Below, one piece after another: positions 45,681 to 57,147 of a stretch of 64,000 nt of DNA (positions within the stretch are counted from its first letter, which is position 1; each line of letters begins with the position of its first letter). The position numbers and the translations under genes are program-made. The DNA is taken from contig CALKOU010000001.1 in the NCBI GenBank assembly GCA_938092005.1, forward strand, positions 62,001 to 126,000. Direction: 5' to 3'. Source of the stretch: an uncultured Flavobacteriaceae bacterium (GTDB taxonomy: Bacteria > Bacteroidota > Bacteroidia > Flavobacteriales > Flavobacteriaceae). The notes below the pieces were generated by a model. That model had not been told where the DNA came from. It made no database searches and saw only the letters and a program-made list of their open reading frames with translations.

Positions 45681-46581
45681 GCTAATCACCATTTTGGGGC
45701 CTACTGCCGTAGGTAAAACATCCTTTGCTGTTTCACTAGCAAAGCGGTTAGACTGCTCCATTCTATCTAATGATGCCCGGCAATTTTATAAGGAAATGTG
45801 CATTGGAACAGCTGTTCCAACGGAAGCAGAAAAAGAAGGAGTCAAACATGCATTTATTCAACACAAAAGCATACACGAACCTTATAGCGTTGGTGACTTT
45901 GAGAAAGATGCTATTGCATTTCTAGAGAAGGAATTTAAAGAACATAAGACTGCAATACTGGTGGGTGGATCAAATCTATATACGAATGCAGTAGTAGAAG
46001 GTTTAGACTATTTCCCAGATGTACCAAGTGCCATAAAAGAAATGTGGCAGCATCATTTTAATGAAAAAGGACTCGGTTTTCTGCAACAGGAATTGCAACG
46101 ATTAGACCCCGATTATTTTAGTGTTGTTGACACTCAAAACCATGTACGCTTGTTGCGGGCATTAAACATTTGTAGTGCTTCTAAAAAGCCGTATTCATCA
46201 TTTTTGGGGCAAACAAAAAAAGAGCGTTCTTTTGATGTGATTTCAGTCGAAATCACCATGCCAAGAGAACAATTATACGCTAGAATAAACAAACGTGTAG
46301 ATGCAATGGTTGAAAATGGCTTAATTGATGAGGTAAAAACACTACTTGCCTATAAGCATTTGAATGCCTTACAAACCGTTGGTTATCGTGAATTGTTCCC
46401 CTATTTAGAAGGAAAACTATCATTAGAAGAAGGAATTGAAACCATTAAAACAAACACGCGTCGTTTTGCAAAACGACAACTTACATGGCTAAGAAATCAT
46501 CCGTGTATGCATCATATTTCATATGACACAAAAGTAAACGACGCCTTACTTGCTAAATTAGAAATTGAAATAGTTCGCTAA
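45667..46581 (+). CDS. miaA: tRNA dimethylallyltransferase
   Basis: The 304-aa protein has the P-loop GPTAVGKTS at 11-19, [10 protein letters not shown] in place of the usual D-S-x-Q-x-Y, and [15 protein letters not shown]. The [10 protein letters not shown] region and the C-terminal [15 protein letters not shown] are also family hallmarks. It adds a dimethylallyl group to A37 of tRNAs that read U-starting codons. It overlaps the upstream nuclease gene by 14 bases and the convergent purC by 24 bases. Confidence 0.96.
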   Translation: MKRPKLITILGPTAVGKTSFAVSLAKRLDCSILSNDARQFYKEMCIGTAVPTEAEKEGVKHAFIQHKSIHEPYSVGDFEKDAIAFLEKEFKEHKTAILVGGSNLYTNAVVEGLDYFPDVPSAIKEMWQHHFNEKGLGFLQQELQRLDPDYFSVVDTQNHVRLLRALNICSASKKPYSSFLGQTKKERSFDVISVEITMPREQLYARINKRVDAMVENGLIDEVKTLLAYKHLNALQTVGYRELFPYLEGKLSLEEGIETIKTNTRRFAKRQLTWLRNHPCMHHISYDTKVNDALLAKLEIEIVR

Positions 46582-47505
46582 GTTTTGTTGCATACGCGCT
46601 ACAACATCATTAACATCCGCTTTAACAAATGCCTTTCCAGTTATATGCTCATACAACTCAATATAACGCTCCGATACAGACAATAAATATTCGTCTGACA
46701 TATGAGGTAACTTTTGCCCAGGCTGTCCCTGAAAATCATGCTCTATCAGCCAACGTCGTACAAATTCTTTAGAAAGTTGTCGCTGGGGTTCCCCTTTAAG
46801 TTGACGCGCTTCATAACCCTCGGCATAAAAGTACCGAGATGAATCTGGCGTATGAATTTCATCAATCAAGATGATGTTTCCATCTTTATCTTTTCCAAAT
46901 TCATACTTTGTATCAACGAGAATCAACCCTTGCTTTGCTGCCATTTTGGTGCCACGAGCAAATAATGCCCTCGTATACTGTTCAAGTTGTGCATACTCTG
47001 CTGCAGTAACAACCCCACGTGCTACCAATTCATCAGGCGTAATATCTTCATCATGATCGCCTTGCTCAGCTTTTGTAGCTGGTGTGATAATAGGTGCTGG
47101 AAAAGCGTCGTTTTCACGCAATCCTTCGGGCATTGAAGCGCCACACAAAACACGTTTTCCTGCGGCATATTCTCGTGCGGCATGACCCGCCAAATATCCT
47201 CGAATTACCATTTCGACTTTTAAAGGCTCACAAGCCTTTCCAATAGCAACATTTGGATCTGGAACTGCCATAAGCCAATTTGGAACAATATCAGCTGTAG
47301 CCTCAAGCATATGCGCAGCAATTTGATTTAGTATTTGACCTTTAAAAGGAATTCCTTTTGGCATAACCACATCAAAAGCCGAAAGGCGGTCTGTTGCCAC
47401 CATAACAAGTGTATCACCATCAACGTGGTACACCTCACGCACTTTTCCTTCATATTTTTTGTTACATCCTTTAAGATGTAAATCAGATTTCATCAACGTT
47501 TGCAT
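46558..47505 (-). CDS. purC: phosphoribosylaminoimidazole-succinocarboxamide synthase
   Basis: The 315-aa SAICAR synthetase shows [29 protein letters not shown] at its start (quoted in parts: GKVREVYHV and ATDRLSAFD). [16 protein letters not shown] and [18 protein letters not shown] follow, with [12 protein letters not shown]. It joins CAIR and aspartate using ATP in purine synthesis. Length matches the longer SAICAR synthetases. The ATG at 47505 or the one four codons later (MKSDLHLKG) may be used. It follows phoH by five bases on the same strand. Confidence 0.96.
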   Translation of the reverse strand: MQTLMKSDLHLKGCNKKYEGKVREVYHVDGDTLVMVATDRLSAFDVVMPKGIPFKGQILNQIAAHMLEATADIVPNWLMAVPDPNVAIGKACEPLKVEMVIRGYLAGHAAREYAAGKRVLCGASMPEGLRENDAFPAPIITPATKAEQGDHDEDITPDELVARGVVTAAEYAQLEQYTRALFARGTKMAAKQGLILVDTKYEFGKDKDGNIILIDEIHTPDSSRYFYAEGYEARQLKGEPQRQLSKEFVRRWLIEHDFQGQPGQKLPHMSDEYLLSVSERYIELYEHITGKAFVKADVNDVVARMQQNLANYFNF

Positions 47506-47510
47506 AGGTA

Positions 47511-48467
47511 TTAATTGTGGTGCTCTGTTTGTTTATAGGCTTCAATAACCTTTTTTACTAGTTTGTGTCGGATGACATCTTTATCATCTAAATATATAAC
47601 ACCAATTCCTTTGACGCTACCCAGAACAAGAATAGCCTCTTTAAGCCCTGAGATCACACGTCGTGGTAAATCTATCTGCCCGGGGTCTCCTGTAATCATA
47701 AACTTTGCATTTTTACCCATACGGGTAAGAAACATTTTCATTTGATTATGCGTAGTATTCTGTGCTTCGTCAAGAATAACAAATGCATTATCGAGAGTTC
47801 TACCCCGCATAAACGCCATTGGTGCAATTTGAATGATTCCATTTTCAATGTAATGGTCTAATTTTTCTTTGGGAATCATATCACGTAATGCATCGTATAG
47901 CGGCTGCATATAAGGGTCTAGCTTTTCTTTTAAATCACCAGGGAGAAATCCTAGGTTTTCGCCAGCCTCAACAGCAGGACGCGTTAGAATAATACGCTTA
48001 ACTTGCTTGTTTTTTAGCGCCTTGACTGCTAAAGCTACACCTGTATAGGTTTTTCCTGTTCCAGCTGGGCCAACGGCAAAAACCATATCGTGTTTTGACA
48101 TTGCATCCACTAATTTTGCTTGATTTAGTGTTTGCGCTTTAATGATTTTACCTCCAATACCGTGAACAATAATCTTGTTATCATCAGGCTCTAGTCCAAA
48201 AGCATCGTTTTCATCACTCTCTAAAATTTGTAAAACAATATCATCATCAAGGGAGTTGTATTTCCCATAGTGCATCACCAAACGGTCAACTTGCTTTTCA
48301 AAATGCTCTAAAAGCGCTTCTTCACCGAAAGCAGTAATTTTGTTTCCTCGTACAACAATCTTAATTTTTGGAAAGTATTTTTTTAGAAGCGCAACATTTT
48401 TATTGCTTTTACCGCCATAAAATTCTGTTGGATTAACTTCTTCCAGCTCTATCGTGATTTCGTTCAA
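47511..48467 (-). CDS. PhoH-family ATPase
   Basis: The 318-aa protein starts with TTG (48465-48467), giving [10 protein letters not shown] as in flavobacterial homologues. An N-terminal KH-like part is followed by the P-loop ATPase: Walker A GPAGTGKT at 133-140, [10 protein letters not shown]-like Walker B (here [19 protein letters not shown]), and [11 protein letters not shown]. PhoH proteins are linked to RNA metabolism and often sit near ybeY; here purC follows instead. A TACATTTG overlaps the start codon and is probably not its promoter. Confidence 0.92.
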   Translation of the reverse strand: MNEITIELEEVNPTEFYGGKSNKNVALLKKYFPKIKIVVRGNKITAFGEEALLEHFEKQVDRLVMHYGKYNSLDDDIVLQILESDENDAFGLEPDDNKIIVHGIGGKIIKAQTLNQAKLVDAMSKHDMVFAVGPAGTGKTYTGVALAVKALKNKQVKRIILTRPAVEAGENLGFLPGDLKEKLDPYMQPLYDALRDMIPKEKLDHYIENGIIQIAPMAFMRGRTLDNAFVILDEAQNTTHNQMKMFLTRMGKNAKFMITGDPGQIDLPRRVISGLKEAILVLGSVKGIGVIYLDDKDVIRHKLVKKVIEAYKQTEHHN

Positions 48468-48510
48468 ATGTATGTTTTTAATTTATGAACCACATGGGTT
48501 TGATTTTTGG

Positions 48511-48518
48511 TAACTTTG
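48511..48518 (+). promoter_or_regulatory. -7 promoter element of the SAM hydroxide adenosyltransferase gene
   Basis: TAACTTTG, with a 51-base leader before ATG 48570. No -33 element at correct spacing is seen. Confidence 0.45.
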
Positions 48519-48569
48519 CATTCAAAATTAAACAATTTTTAGATTGCTGAATTAAGTTAAGGTTATTAA

Positions 48570-49394
48570 ATGCCACTGATTACACTTACAACTGATTTTG
48601 GTTTACAAGATGCTTATGTAGCTGCTTTGAAGGCACAGCTATATCATCAATTAGAGGCACCAGAAATTATAGACGTATCCCATTTAATTGACCCTTTTCA
48701 CATAAGTCAAGCTGCTTATGTGTTACGCTCCGTATACCGAAGCTTTCCACAGGGGAGCATTCATTTTGTCGGGGTAGATTTTAATAAAACTCCCGAACAA
48801 AGCCTTATTGTAGCGCTATTGAACGATCACTATTTTGTTTGTGCAGACAATGGCTTTTTATCCTTACTAGAGCCTGAGCTACAACACACGCAGGCTGTTT
48901 CGTTAAACGCTTCAACAAAAGGAAATCAAGCACTTGCAATTGAAGCGATAGCACACGTTTGCCGTGGCGGAGCATTAAGTATTATCGGTTCGCAAATCAA
49001 CAACCTCAAACAACTTGCACATCACATGCCGATAACAAACCCAAAAGGGAATGAAATACAAGGTCACGTCTTGCACATTGATCGGTTTGGAAATATTATT
49101 ACGAACATCACCCAACAGTTATTTGAGCGGGTAGGTAAAAACCGTGCTTTTGTTATCCATGCGCGCAACCATCGTTTTAAAAACGTTTTTCGTGATTATC
49201 ATGAAGCCATTCGTTACGACATTCCTAAAGAACAACGAGAGGAATTGGGGAAAAAAGTAGCCTTATTTAATCAGCAAGGGCATTTAGAACTTGCCGTATT
49301 TAAAGGAAATCCGAGCTTTGGCGGTGGTGCAAGTACCTTATTTGGACTGTCATATCTAGATCCAATTCGGGTAGCGTTCATAAATGAGGACTAG
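48570..49394 (+). CDS. SAM hydroxide adenosyltransferase (DUF62 family)
   Basis: The 274-aa protein has LITLTTDFGLQDAYVAALKA at the N-terminus, SHLIDPFHISQAAYVL, FVGVDF, FVCADNGFLSLL, and IDRFGNIITNI toward the end. These are hallmarks of the DUF62 family related to fluorinase and chlorinase. The common bacterial members hydrolyse S-adenosylmethionine with hydroxide to adenosine and methionine. The halide-specific insertion of fluorinase is not visible. It lies 66 bases upstream of dnaN. Confidence 0.9.
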   Translation: MPLITLTTDFGLQDAYVAALKAQLYHQLEAPEIIDVSHLIDPFHISQAAYVLRSVYRSFPQGSIHFVGVDFNKTPEQSLIVALLNDHYFVCADNGFLSLLEPELQHTQAVSLNASTKGNQALAIEAIAHVCRGGALSIIGSQINNLKQLAHHMPITNPKGNEIQGHVLHIDRFGNIITNITQQLFERVGKNRAFVIHARNHRFKNVFRDYHEAIRYDIPKEQREELGKKVALFNQQGHLELAVFKGNPSFGGGASTLFGLSYLDPIRVAFINED

Positions 49395-49433
49395 CTGTTA
49401 ATAAATTTGTTTTAGGAACCCCCTGCTAAACAA

Positions 49434-49441
49434 TATATTTG
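49434..49441 (+). promoter_or_regulatory. -7 promoter element of dnaN
   Basis: TATATTTG, 19 bases before the dnaN ATG. A direct repeat GTAAAC-ACAT-GTAAAC lies between it and the ATG. Confidence 0.6.
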
Positions 49442-49460
49442 TAGGTAAACACATGTAAAC

Positions 49461-50579
49461 ATGAACTTCATAGTATCAAGTACGCAACTGCAACGTCAAC
49501 TGCAAACCCTTAGTGGTGTTTTAAACACAAGCAACACCTTGCCGATCTTGGATCATGTTCTTTTTGAACTAGCTCCCCAACAACTGCGCATAACTGCAAC
49601 AGACTTAGAAACAACCATAAATGCCAGCATTAAGGTAGAGTCATCATCCGAAGGCAAACTCGCCGTGCCGGCTCGATTACTGCTAGAAACGCTTAAGACA
49701 TTCCCAGAACAGCCGTTAACGTTTTCACAAGCAGACAACAATACATTAGAAATTAGCTCAGAGCAAGGAAAATATGCTCTTGCTTACGCCAATGCTGATG
49801 AATTTCCTCAAGCAGCAGAAGTTGTTGATGCTTCTAGTTTAAACATACAAGGTGACACCTTAGCTACTGCCATCAACAACACCATATTTGCTAGTGGTAA
49901 TGATGATTTAAGACCTGTAATGAGCGGTGTATTTTTTCAGCTCTCCTCAAGCGGGCTCACTTTTGTGGCTACAGATGCACATAAACTTGTAAAGTATGAG
50001 CGGACAGATGTTACTGCGCCAGAAACTGCGGAGTTTATCATGCCCAAAAAACCATTAAACTTACTGAAATCTGTTCTTGTTGGAAGTGAAGAAGACGTAA
50101 CGATTCATTACAACGACAGTAATGTTCAATTTTCTTTTGATGACACCGTAGTAATTTGCAGGCTTATTGATGGAAAATATCCAAACTATGAAGCAGTTAT
50201 CCCAAAGGAAAATCCCAATGTGATGACCATCAATAGAACGCAGTTTTTAAATACTGTAAAACGGGTAAGTATCTTCTCGAACAAAACCACGCATCAAATA
50301 CGTTTGCGTATTGCTGGTGCTGAGCTTCATATTTCAGCAGAAGATATCGACTACAGCAACAAAGCGGAAGAACGCCTTACATGCTCGTTCCAAGGTGATG
50401 ATATGCAAATTGGATTTAATGCGCGATTTCTTACCGAAATGTTAAGCAATCTAAGCGCAAATGAAATTCAATTAGAATTATCATTACCCAACAGGGCAGG
50501 TATTATTACTCCTGTTGATGGTATGGATGAAGGCGAACAAGTTACCATGCTTGTCATGCCTGTTATGCTCAACAACTAA
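49461..50579 (+). CDS. dnaN: DNA polymerase III beta subunit (sliding clamp)
   Basis: The 372-aa protein comprises three clamp folds of about 120 residues. Recognisable segments are LPILDHVLFELAPQQLRITATDLET, RPVMSGVFFQLSSSGLTFVATD with AHKLVKYER, and the C-terminal LVMPVMLNN of the M-P-x-R/M-type end. It encircles DNA and tethers polymerase and repair proteins. As usual in Bacteroidetes, it is not beside dnaA. The stop abuts the convergent gapN stop with no base between. Confidence 0.97.
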   Translation: MNFIVSSTQLQRQLQTLSGVLNTSNTLPILDHVLFELAPQQLRITATDLETTINASIKVESSSEGKLAVPARLLLETLKTFPEQPLTFSQADNNTLEISSEQGKYALAYANADEFPQAAEVVDASSLNIQGDTLATAINNTIFASGNDDLRPVMSGVFFQLSSSGLTFVATDAHKLVKYERTDVTAPETAEFIMPKKPLNLLKSVLVGSEEDVTIHYNDSNVQFSFDDTVVICRLIDGKYPNYEAVIPKENPNVMTINRTQFLNTVKRVSIFSNKTTHQIRLRIAGAELHISAEDIDYSNKAEERLTCSFQGDDMQIGFNARFLTEMLSNLSANEIQLELSLPNRAGIITPVDGMDEGEQVTMLVMPVMLNN

Positions 50580-52163
50580 TTACAACATATAATCTGTACT
50601 GATAAACTTAGACTTATGTGAGTCTAGTAAATCACGTAGAATTTCTTTATTACTATCGTTGTCTTTAGTAGCCACGAATGTTCTGATAGAGAATGAACGC
50701 AATGCATCGCGTACACTAAGGGTACTAACTGCAGAGTCTTTTCTTCCTGTAAACGGATATACATCTGGTCCACGTTGACAAGAGCTATTTAGATTAACGC
50801 GACACACGAGGTTAGCTAAGGTATCAATTAGTGGTCCAAGGGTATCTGCATCCTTACCAAACAAACTTACTTGCTGTCCATAAGAAGAAGCAGCCATGTC
50901 GTCTAGTGGTGTGTCAATCTCTGAAAAAGATATCACAGGAATAACCGGTCCAAACTGTTCTTCCTCATAAACACGCATATCCTTCGTTACAGGATACAAA
51001 ACAGCTGGGAAAATAAAGTTTTCGGTGCGTTCGCCACCACGTGGGTTAAGCACTTTAGCTCCTTTTGCAGTCGCATCGTCTATAAGTTCTTGAATGTAAT
51101 CAGGCTTATTTGGCTCAGGGAGTGGTGTTAATAAAGTGTTTTCCCAGGGCATTCCTAGCTGTAAAGCGTCAACAGCTTTAGTAAACTTAGACAAAAACGC
51201 TTCCTTTACCTCTTCGTGTACATACAATACCTTAAGAGCAGTACAGCGTTGGCCATTAAAAGACAATGACCCAGAAATACACTCTGCAACTGTCTTGTCC
51301 AAATCAGCGTCAGGAAGAATAACAGCAGGATTTTTAGCTTCTAAGCCAAGTACTAATCGTAATCTACTCTTCTTTGGGTGTAAATCTTGTAAAGACATAG
51401 CAGATGAACTATGACCAATTAAAGCCAAAACGTCAATCATGCCTGTTTTCATTATAGGAGTTGCAATTGTTCGCCCGCGACCAAAAACAATATTAACAAC
51501 ACCTGGAGGAAAACTTTCTTTGAAGGCCTCTAACAAAGGTGCAATTAATAAAACACCATGCTTTGCTGGCTTAAAAATAGCTGTATTTCCCATGATAATG
51601 GCAGGAATTAACAGCGCAAACGTTTCGTTTAGGGGATAGTTGTATGGTCCAAGACACAACACAACCCCAATAGGACCACGACGAATGTGAGCAAACACAC
51701 CACCATGGCTGTGGAACTTAGCGCTATCACGGTCAATATCTTTGTATTCGTTAATTGTATCAACGATATAATCTACGGTGCGATCAAACTCCTTTTGAGA
51801 GTCGTTTAAGTTTTTACCAACCTCCCACATAAGAAGCTTAACAATTATATCGCGCTGCTGTTGCATGAGCGTTACAAAACGTTCCATACAGGCAATACGT
51901 TCGGCAACTTTCATGGTTGGCCATGCTCCTTTTCCTTTATCAAACGCATCGGAAGCTGCCGTAAGCGCCTTTAAGGCATGTGCTTCATCCATGTTAGGAA
52001 CAGAACCCAAGTGTGTGGGTGCAAGTTCTCCTGATGCATTAGGCGTGTGGATGGAAGAATGAACATCAGCCGTAGGACCATCCCAGAGGGTTAGTTCGCC
52101 GTTGATTAAAAAACTGTTATAGTGAAAAGGGGAGTCAATAGAATACTCAGATGGTATACTCAT
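50580..52163 (-). CDS. gapN: NADP-dependent glyceraldehyde-3-phosphate dehydrogenase
   Basis: I prefer ATG 52163 (527 aa, [20 protein letters not shown]), since homologues start there; the track start 52187 adds eight residues. It is an aldehyde dehydrogenase-fold enzyme with [20 protein letters not shown], the catalytic cysteine in [10 protein letters not shown], and glutamate in [28 protein letters not shown] is typical of non-phosphorylating GapN. It oxidises glyceraldehyde-3-phosphate to 3-phosphoglycerate with NADP. It is the last gene of the ilv operon, close behind ilvA. Confidence 0.9.
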   Translation of the reverse strand: MSIPSEYSIDSPFHYNSFLINGELTLWDGPTADVHSSIHTPNASGELAPTHLGSVPNMDEAHALKALTAASDAFDKGKGAWPTMKVAERIACMERFVTLMQQQRDIIVKLLMWEVGKNLNDSQKEFDRTVDYIVDTINEYKDIDRDSAKFHSHGGVFAHIRRGPIGVVLCLGPYNYPLNETFALLIPAIIMGNTAIFKPAKHGVLLIAPLLEAFKESFPPGVVNIVFGRGRTIATPIMKTGMIDVLALIGHSSSAMSLQDLHPKKSRLRLVLGLEAKNPAVILPDADLDKTVAECISGSLSFNGQRCTALKVLYVHEEVKEAFLSKFTKAVDALQLGMPWENTLLTPLPEPNKPDYIQELIDDATAKGAKVLNPRGGERTENFIFPAVLYPVTKDMRVYEEEQFGPVIPVISFSEIDTPLDDMAASSYGQQVSLFGKDADTLGPLIDTLANLVCRVNLNSSCQRGPDVYPFTGRKDSAVSTLSVRDALRSFSIRTFVATKDNDSNKEILRDLLDSHKSKFISTDYML

Positions 52164-52189
52164 AATATAATTTTCATAGCTTGGCAAAG

Positions 52190-53440
52190 CTAAATTAAAA
52201 ATTGAAATAAATCAGGCTTATTATTTAAATAATCACCAAAAAAACCCTTTCCTTTCATACGATTAAGCAAGGGCTCAAAGTCGTCAACAGATTTTAACTG
52301 GATCCCCACAACAGCGGGACCTTGTGCGCGAGCACTCTTTTTCGAATATTCAAAAAAGGTAATGTCATCTGTAGGTCCAAGAATGTGCTGAACAAATTCT
52401 TTAAGTGCGCCTGCACGCTGTGGAAAGCGAACAATGAAATAGTGTTTTAAATTACTAAAAAGTAATGCGCGTTCTTTGATTTCAGCCATACGGGTAATGT
52501 CATTATTACCGCCACAAATCAAACAAACAACATTTTTGCCCTCAATAGCTTCTTTAATGTGTGAAAGCGCTGATACTGACATGGCTCCGGCAGGCTCAAC
52601 CACAATAGCGTCATGCGTATACATAGTCAAGATATTTTGACATATTTCACCTTCATCAACCAAAATCAAATCATCGAGATACTGCGAGCAATAATCAAAT
52701 GCATACGCACCAATGGTTTTCACTGCCGCACCGTCAACAAATACGTCGAGTGAATCAAGGGTAATACGTTTTTTTTCTTGCAATGATTGGTACATGCTTG
52801 GTGCACCTTTAGGCTCAACTCCTATAAATTTGGTATGCGGAGACCTTTCTTTAAAAACACTCATGATTCCCGAAATTAATCCACCTCCACCAATGGGCAC
52901 AACCATATAATCTATGGGTACTTTGGCTTGATCCAAAATTTCGAGTGCCATAGTAGCTTGTCCAGCAATGACATCTTCATCATCAAAAGGATGTATAAAA
53001 GTCTTTCCTGAAGTTGCTACATAAGCCTTAGCCGCCTCGTAACAATCGTCATAAGTATCACCAACAAGTTGTACGGTCACGTTTTTACCACCAAACATGG
53101 CAACCTGTGAAACCTTTTGTTGCGGCGTTGGTGTTGGCATAAAAATGGTACCATGAATATTGTGATGGCTACAAGCGTAGGCAACTCCCTGTGCGTGATT
53201 ACCAGCACTAGAACACACAACACCTTTTTCGCGCTGCGCAGGGTCGAGCAAAGAAATCTTATTGAAAGCACCTCTAATCTTAAATGATCTGACAGGCTGA
53301 AGGTCTTCGCGTTTTACCCAAACATCAGCATTGTACAAATCGCTAAGCCTATTGTTCCTCTCAAAAGGAGTAGGAACAGCCGCCTGCCCTACTCGTTTTG
53401 CCGAAGCTTCAATAGTCGATATGTCAAGTAGTGGTCTCAC
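52190..53440 (-). CDS. ilvA: threonine ammonia-lyase (biosynthetic-type)
   Basis: The 416-aa PLP enzyme has Lys54 in [23 protein letters not shown], the phosphate-cup GGGGLISG, and one C-terminal ACT-like regulatory region ([20 protein letters not shown]). It deaminates threonine to 2-oxobutyrate, the entry step to isoleucine. The short single-ACT form is typical of Bacteroidetes. Its start overlaps the ilvC stop by one base. Feedback by isoleucine is expected from the ACT region but is not proven by it. Confidence 0.95.
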   Translation of the reverse strand: MRPLLDISTIEASAKRVGQAAVPTPFERNNRLSDLYNADVWVKREDLQPVRSFKIRGAFNKISLLDPAQREKGVVCSSAGNHAQGVAYACSHHNIHGTIFMPTPTPQQKVSQVAMFGGKNVTVQLVGDTYDDCYEAAKAYVATSGKTFIHPFDDEDVIAGQATMALEILDQAKVPIDYMVVPIGGGGLISGIMSVFKERSPHTKFIGVEPKGAPSMYQSLQEKKRITLDSLDVFVDGAAVKTIGAYAFDYCSQYLDDLILVDEGEICQNILTMYTHDAIVVEPAGAMSVSALSHIKEAIEGKNVVCLICGGNNDITRMAEIKERALLFSNLKHYFIVRFPQRAGALKEFVQHILGPTDDITFFEYSKKSARAQGPAVVGIQLKSVDDFEPLLNRMKGKGFFGDYLNNKPDLFQFLI

Positions 53441-54912
53441 TACACAATGCGTTTCATGGCCGTCATAGACGCACGCAAAGTCTTACCAATTTTTTCAACA
53501 GGGTGATTTCGAATAGCATCGTTAACCGCAATGAGCTTTTGGTTATCTACGCCATTGCTGCCGGGTGCGAACGCTGTTCCGATAACAGAAGTGTCAACAC
53601 CTTCCATAAAAGAAGTTAATAATGGCTTACATGCATGGTCAAAAAGATAACAACCATACTCTGCAGTATCTGAAATCACACGATTCATCTCATATAATTT
53701 TTTACGTGCAATTGTATTCGCAATAAGTGGTGTTTCATGTAATGACTCATAATAAGCAGAAGCATCCTTAATACCAGCCGCTACCATATTGTCAAATGCC
53801 AATTCAACCCCAGCACGTACAAAAGCAACCATTAAAGTTCCATGGTCAAAGTACTCTTGTTCACTAATCTCATCGCTCGTGGGTGCAGTTTTTTCGAAAG
53901 CGGTTTCGGCTGTTGCCGCGCGCCACGTCAATAAATTTTTATCGTCGTTTGCCCAGTCTTCCATCATGGTTTTAGAGAAGTGACCCGAAATAATGTCGTC
54001 CATATGCTTGTTGAACAATGGTGTCATGATTTCTTTTAGTTCTTCTGAAAGTTCAAATGCTTTAATTTTAGCAGGATTCGACAAGCGATCCATCATGTTG
54101 GTGACACCACCATGCTTTAAGGCTTCGGTAATGGTTTCCCACCCGTATTGGATTAATTTAGAAGCATATGCAGCATCTATTCCTTGCGCAACCATTTTAT
54201 CAAAACACAAGATAGATCCTGTTTGAAGCACACCACACAATATGGTCTGCTCACCCATAAGATCTGATTTTACCTCAGCAATAAATGAGGACTGCAACAC
54301 ACCCGCATGGTGTCCTCCAGTTCCAACGCAATAGGCCTTGGCTTGTGCCCAACCTTTCCCTTCTGGATCATTATCGTCGTGAACGGCAATTAGGGTTGGT
54401 ACACCAAACCCACGAAGGTATTCTTCGCGTACTTCAGAGCCTGGGCTCTTAGGCGCAACCATAATAACGGTTAAATCATCTCTAAATTTTGTCCCCTCTT
54501 CAACAATGTTGAATCCGTGTGAATAGGAAAACGTAGCCCCTTTTTTCATTAGTGGCATTACCGCCTCAACAACAGATGTGTGATTTTTATCTGGCGTAAG
54601 GTTGATAACCAAATCAGCTGTTGGAATCATTTCTTCATACGTTCCTACGGCAAAATTATTTGAAGTAGCATTTACATAAGAGGCTCGCTTTTGTTCAATG
54701 GCACCACTGCGTAATGCATACGAAACATCAAGACCAGAGTCACGCATGTTCAACCCTTGGTTAAGACCCTGAGCGCCGCAACCGACAACAACAATTTTTT
54801 TACCTTCTAAAGCCGAAGTTCCTTCTGAAAATTCAGCAGCATCCATAAAGCGACATTGCGCTAGTTGGTGAAGTTGATCACGTAGTGGTAGTGTGTTAAA
54901 GTAATTACTCAT
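53440..54912 (-). CDS. ilvC: ketol-acid reductoisomerase, class II
   Basis: At 490 aa this is the long class II enzyme. The Rossmann fold has [20 protein letters not shown]; the cofactor-loop residues around [13 protein letters not shown] fit NADPH. Metal-binding [16 protein letters not shown] (Asp/Glu for magnesium) and a second duplicated C-terminal knot domain follow. It converts acetolactate and acetohydroxybutyrate to dihydroxy acids in valine, leucine and isoleucine synthesis. It follows ilvN by nine bases. Confidence 0.97.
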   Translation of the reverse strand: MSNYFNTLPLRDQLHQLAQCRFMDAAEFSEGTSALEGKKIVVVGCGAQGLNQGLNMRDSGLDVSYALRSGAIEQKRASYVNATSNNFAVGTYEEMIPTADLVINLTPDKNHTSVVEAVMPLMKKGATFSYSHGFNIVEEGTKFRDDLTVIMVAPKSPGSEVREEYLRGFGVPTLIAVHDDNDPEGKGWAQAKAYCVGTGGHHAGVLQSSFIAEVKSDLMGEQTILCGVLQTGSILCFDKMVAQGIDAAYASKLIQYGWETITEALKHGGVTNMMDRLSNPAKIKAFELSEELKEIMTPLFNKHMDDIISGHFSKTMMEDWANDDKNLLTWRAATAETAFEKTAPTSDEISEQEYFDHGTLMVAFVRAGVELAFDNMVAAGIKDASAYYESLHETPLIANTIARKKLYEMNRVISDTAEYGCYLFDHACKPLLTSFMEGVDTSVIGTAFAPGSNGVDNQKLIAVNDAIRNHPVEKIGKTLRASMTAMKRIV

Positions 54913-54921
54913 CTTTTTAAT

Positions 54922-55443
54922 TTAATCGTTTAATTTATTTAATAATGCTTTTATGTTCATAGGAGACTTGGTAACCGATATGCGACCAGAACGCACAAAC
55001 TGCAAAAGTCCATAGGGAGCCAAATCGGTGTATAGCTGTTCGGTTTCACTGCGGAATCCTGTTTTTTCAATAACAAAATACTCCGTATTAACGGTCACAA
55101 TATTTGCATGACTGTCTTTAATGATATTTTGGATATGTCGTTCTTCAAAAAGCGATTTTGAAGCTACTTTGTATAGTGCAGATTCTTGAAAAATAGTTTC
55201 TTCGTCGGTGTGATAGTATGCTTTAATCACCTCAACTTGTTTTTCAATTTGTCCGACAACCTTTTTCACAGCAGCTTCTGTTAGCTTAACTACAATCACA
55301 AAACGCGATACATGGTCAATCTCCGATGCTGAAGAAGTGATGCTAATTATATTGATGTGTCTGCGTTGAAAAATAGCAGATACACGGTTTAGTAACCCAA
55401 CCGAATTTTCCGTGTAAATGGATATGGTATATCTTGTCTCCAT
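54922..55443 (-). CDS. ilvN: acetolactate synthase small (regulatory) subunit
   Basis: The 173-aa protein starts with an ACT domain (YTISIYTENSVGLLNRVSAI, then FQRRHINIISIT) and ends with a second ACT-like part (YGLLQFVRSGRISVTK). It binds valine or related effectors and activates IlvB. It lies between ilvB and ilvC with gaps of three and nine bases, so it is co-regulated. Length is normal for the family. Confidence 0.95.
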   Translation of the reverse strand: METRYTISIYTENSVGLLNRVSAIFQRRHINIISITSSASEIDHVSRFVIVVKLTEAAVKKVVGQIEKQVEVIKAYYHTDEETIFQESALYKVASKSLFEERHIQNIIKDSHANIVTVNTEYFVIEKTGFRSETEQLYTDLAPYGLLQFVRSGRISVTKSPMNIKALLNKLND

Positions 55444-55446
55444 ATT

Positions 55447-57141
55447 TTATGAAAGTCTTATTTCAGAAACCGAAGCACCAGAAGGAATCATCGGAAACAC
55501 ATTATCTTCTTTTTCAACACAAACTTCTAAAAAGTAAGGCTTATCAGAAGCCATCATTTCGTCAACAGCTTTTCCAAGTTCATCTCTGCTTGTCACGCGC
55601 TTTGCATCGAGAAAATAGCCTTCAGCAATTTTAACAAAATCTGGATTTACCATTTCTGTTGAAGCGTATCGTTTATCAAAGAATAATTGCTGCCACTGAC
55701 GTACCATTCCCAAGAAATCATTATTGAGTACTACTACTTTAACAGCAGCTTGCGTTTGAAAAATAGTGCCTAATTCTTGTATGGTCATTTGGAAGCCACC
55801 ATCACCAATAACAGCGACTACTTCACGATCGGGAGCGCCCATTTTCGCGCCTAATGCAGCTGGGAGTGCAAAGCCCATAGTACCCAGTCCACCAGAAGTC
55901 ACATTACTTTTAGAGTGATTAAAGGTTGCGTACCTACAAGCAATCATTTGATGTTGACCAACGTCAGAAACAATAACAGCATCACTGTTGGAAGCACGGT
56001 TAATTTCTTTTAATACTTCGCCCATGGTTAACCCATCTTTGGTTGGGTGCAAATCGCCTTTAATAACACTATCAAATTCAATTTTATCATGAGCAGCAAA
56101 TGATTCAAACCATTCCTTGTAAGGTTTTGCTTTTACCTTTTCAGTAAGCAATGGAAGGGTTTGCTTAACATCACCTAATACAGCAACATCTGCAAGAACG
56201 TTTTTGTCTATTTCTGCAGGGTCTATTTCAAGGTGAATAACCTTAGCCTGTTTGGCATAACTCTCTAAATTTCCAGTAACACGATCATCAAAACGCATAC
56301 CGATAGCAATGAGGACATCACATTCGTTGGTAAGCATGTTTGGACCATAGTTTCCGTGCATACCCACCATACCTACATTTTGAGGGTGTGAAGTTGGAAT
56401 GGCGGAGACTCCTAAAATCGTCCACGCAGCAGGGATATTAGACGTTTCAACAAATGCTTTAAATTCTTTTTCTGCTTCGCCTAAAATAACACCTTGTCCC
56501 CACACAATTAAGGGTTTTTTGGCATTGGCAATAACAGCAGCGGCAGCGTCAATACTTGTTGGATCTACTTCTGGTACAGGCTTGTAACTACGAACCCCTT
56601 TACAAGGTGTGTAATCAAAATCAAGGGTAGCAAATTGGGCATCTTTGGTAATATCCACAAGCACAGGCCCTGGACGACCTGAACGTGCAATATAAAACGC
56701 TTTTGCCAAGATTTCTGGAATCTCATTAACGTCAGTGATCTGATAATTCCATTTCGTTACTGGGTTTGAGATACCGATAATGTCCGTTTCTTGGAATGCA
56801 TCTGATCCTAACAAATGTGATGGCACTTGACCTGTAATGCAAACCATAGGTGTTGAATCAATCATTGCATCAGCGATGCCCGTAACCAAATTGGTAGCAC
56901 CAGGGCCAGAAGTGGCCACGCAAACACCAACACGACCGCTAACACGTGCAAAGCCTTGAGCGGCATGTGTGGCACCTTGTTCGTGTCGTGTTAAAACGTG
57001 CTGTAGTTTGTCTTGAAACTTATACAGTTCATCATAGAAAGGCATGATTGCACCACCTGGATAACCATAAATGAGATCAACACCCTCTGCTAATAAGCAG
57101 TGGATAAGTGCCTCAGAACCCGAAATGTTTTGCTTTCTCAT
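55447..57141 (-). CDS. ilvB: acetolactate synthase large (catalytic) subunit
   Basis: The 564-aa thiamine diphosphate enzyme has the glutamate-containing VDLIYGYPGGAIMPFYDELY, RHEQGATHAAQGFAR, and the C-terminal ThDP motif GDGGFQMTIQELGTI followed by VVLNNDFLGMVRQW. It condenses two pyruvates, or pyruvate with 2-oxobutyrate. It is the second gene of the ilv operon, six bases behind ilvD. Confidence 0.97.
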   Translation of the reverse strand: MRKQNISGSEALIHCLLAEGVDLIYGYPGGAIMPFYDELYKFQDKLQHVLTRHEQGATHAAQGFARVSGRVGVCVATSGPGATNLVTGIADAMIDSTPMVCITGQVPSHLLGSDAFQETDIIGISNPVTKWNYQITDVNEIPEILAKAFYIARSGRPGPVLVDITKDAQFATLDFDYTPCKGVRSYKPVPEVDPTSIDAAAAVIANAKKPLIVWGQGVILGEAEKEFKAFVETSNIPAAWTILGVSAIPTSHPQNVGMVGMHGNYGPNMLTNECDVLIAIGMRFDDRVTGNLESYAKQAKVIHLEIDPAEIDKNVLADVAVLGDVKQTLPLLTEKVKAKPYKEWFESFAAHDKIEFDSVIKGDLHPTKDGLTMGEVLKEINRASNSDAVIVSDVGQHQMIACRYATFNHSKSNVTSGGLGTMGFALPAALGAKMGAPDREVVAVIGDGGFQMTIQELGTIFQTQAAVKVVVLNNDFLGMVRQWQQLFFDKRYASTEMVNPDFVKIAEGYFLDAKRVTSRDELGKAVDEMMASDKPYFLEVCVEKEDNVFPMIPSGASVSEIRLS

Positions 57142-57147
57142 TATCCG

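Noticed and set aside
48461-48474. TACATTTG on the minus strand at the start of phoH as its promoter
   Set aside because: The TTG start codon lies inside the element, so the transcript would begin downstream of the start. Homologues begin MNEI, supporting the TTG start, so the match is probably chance.
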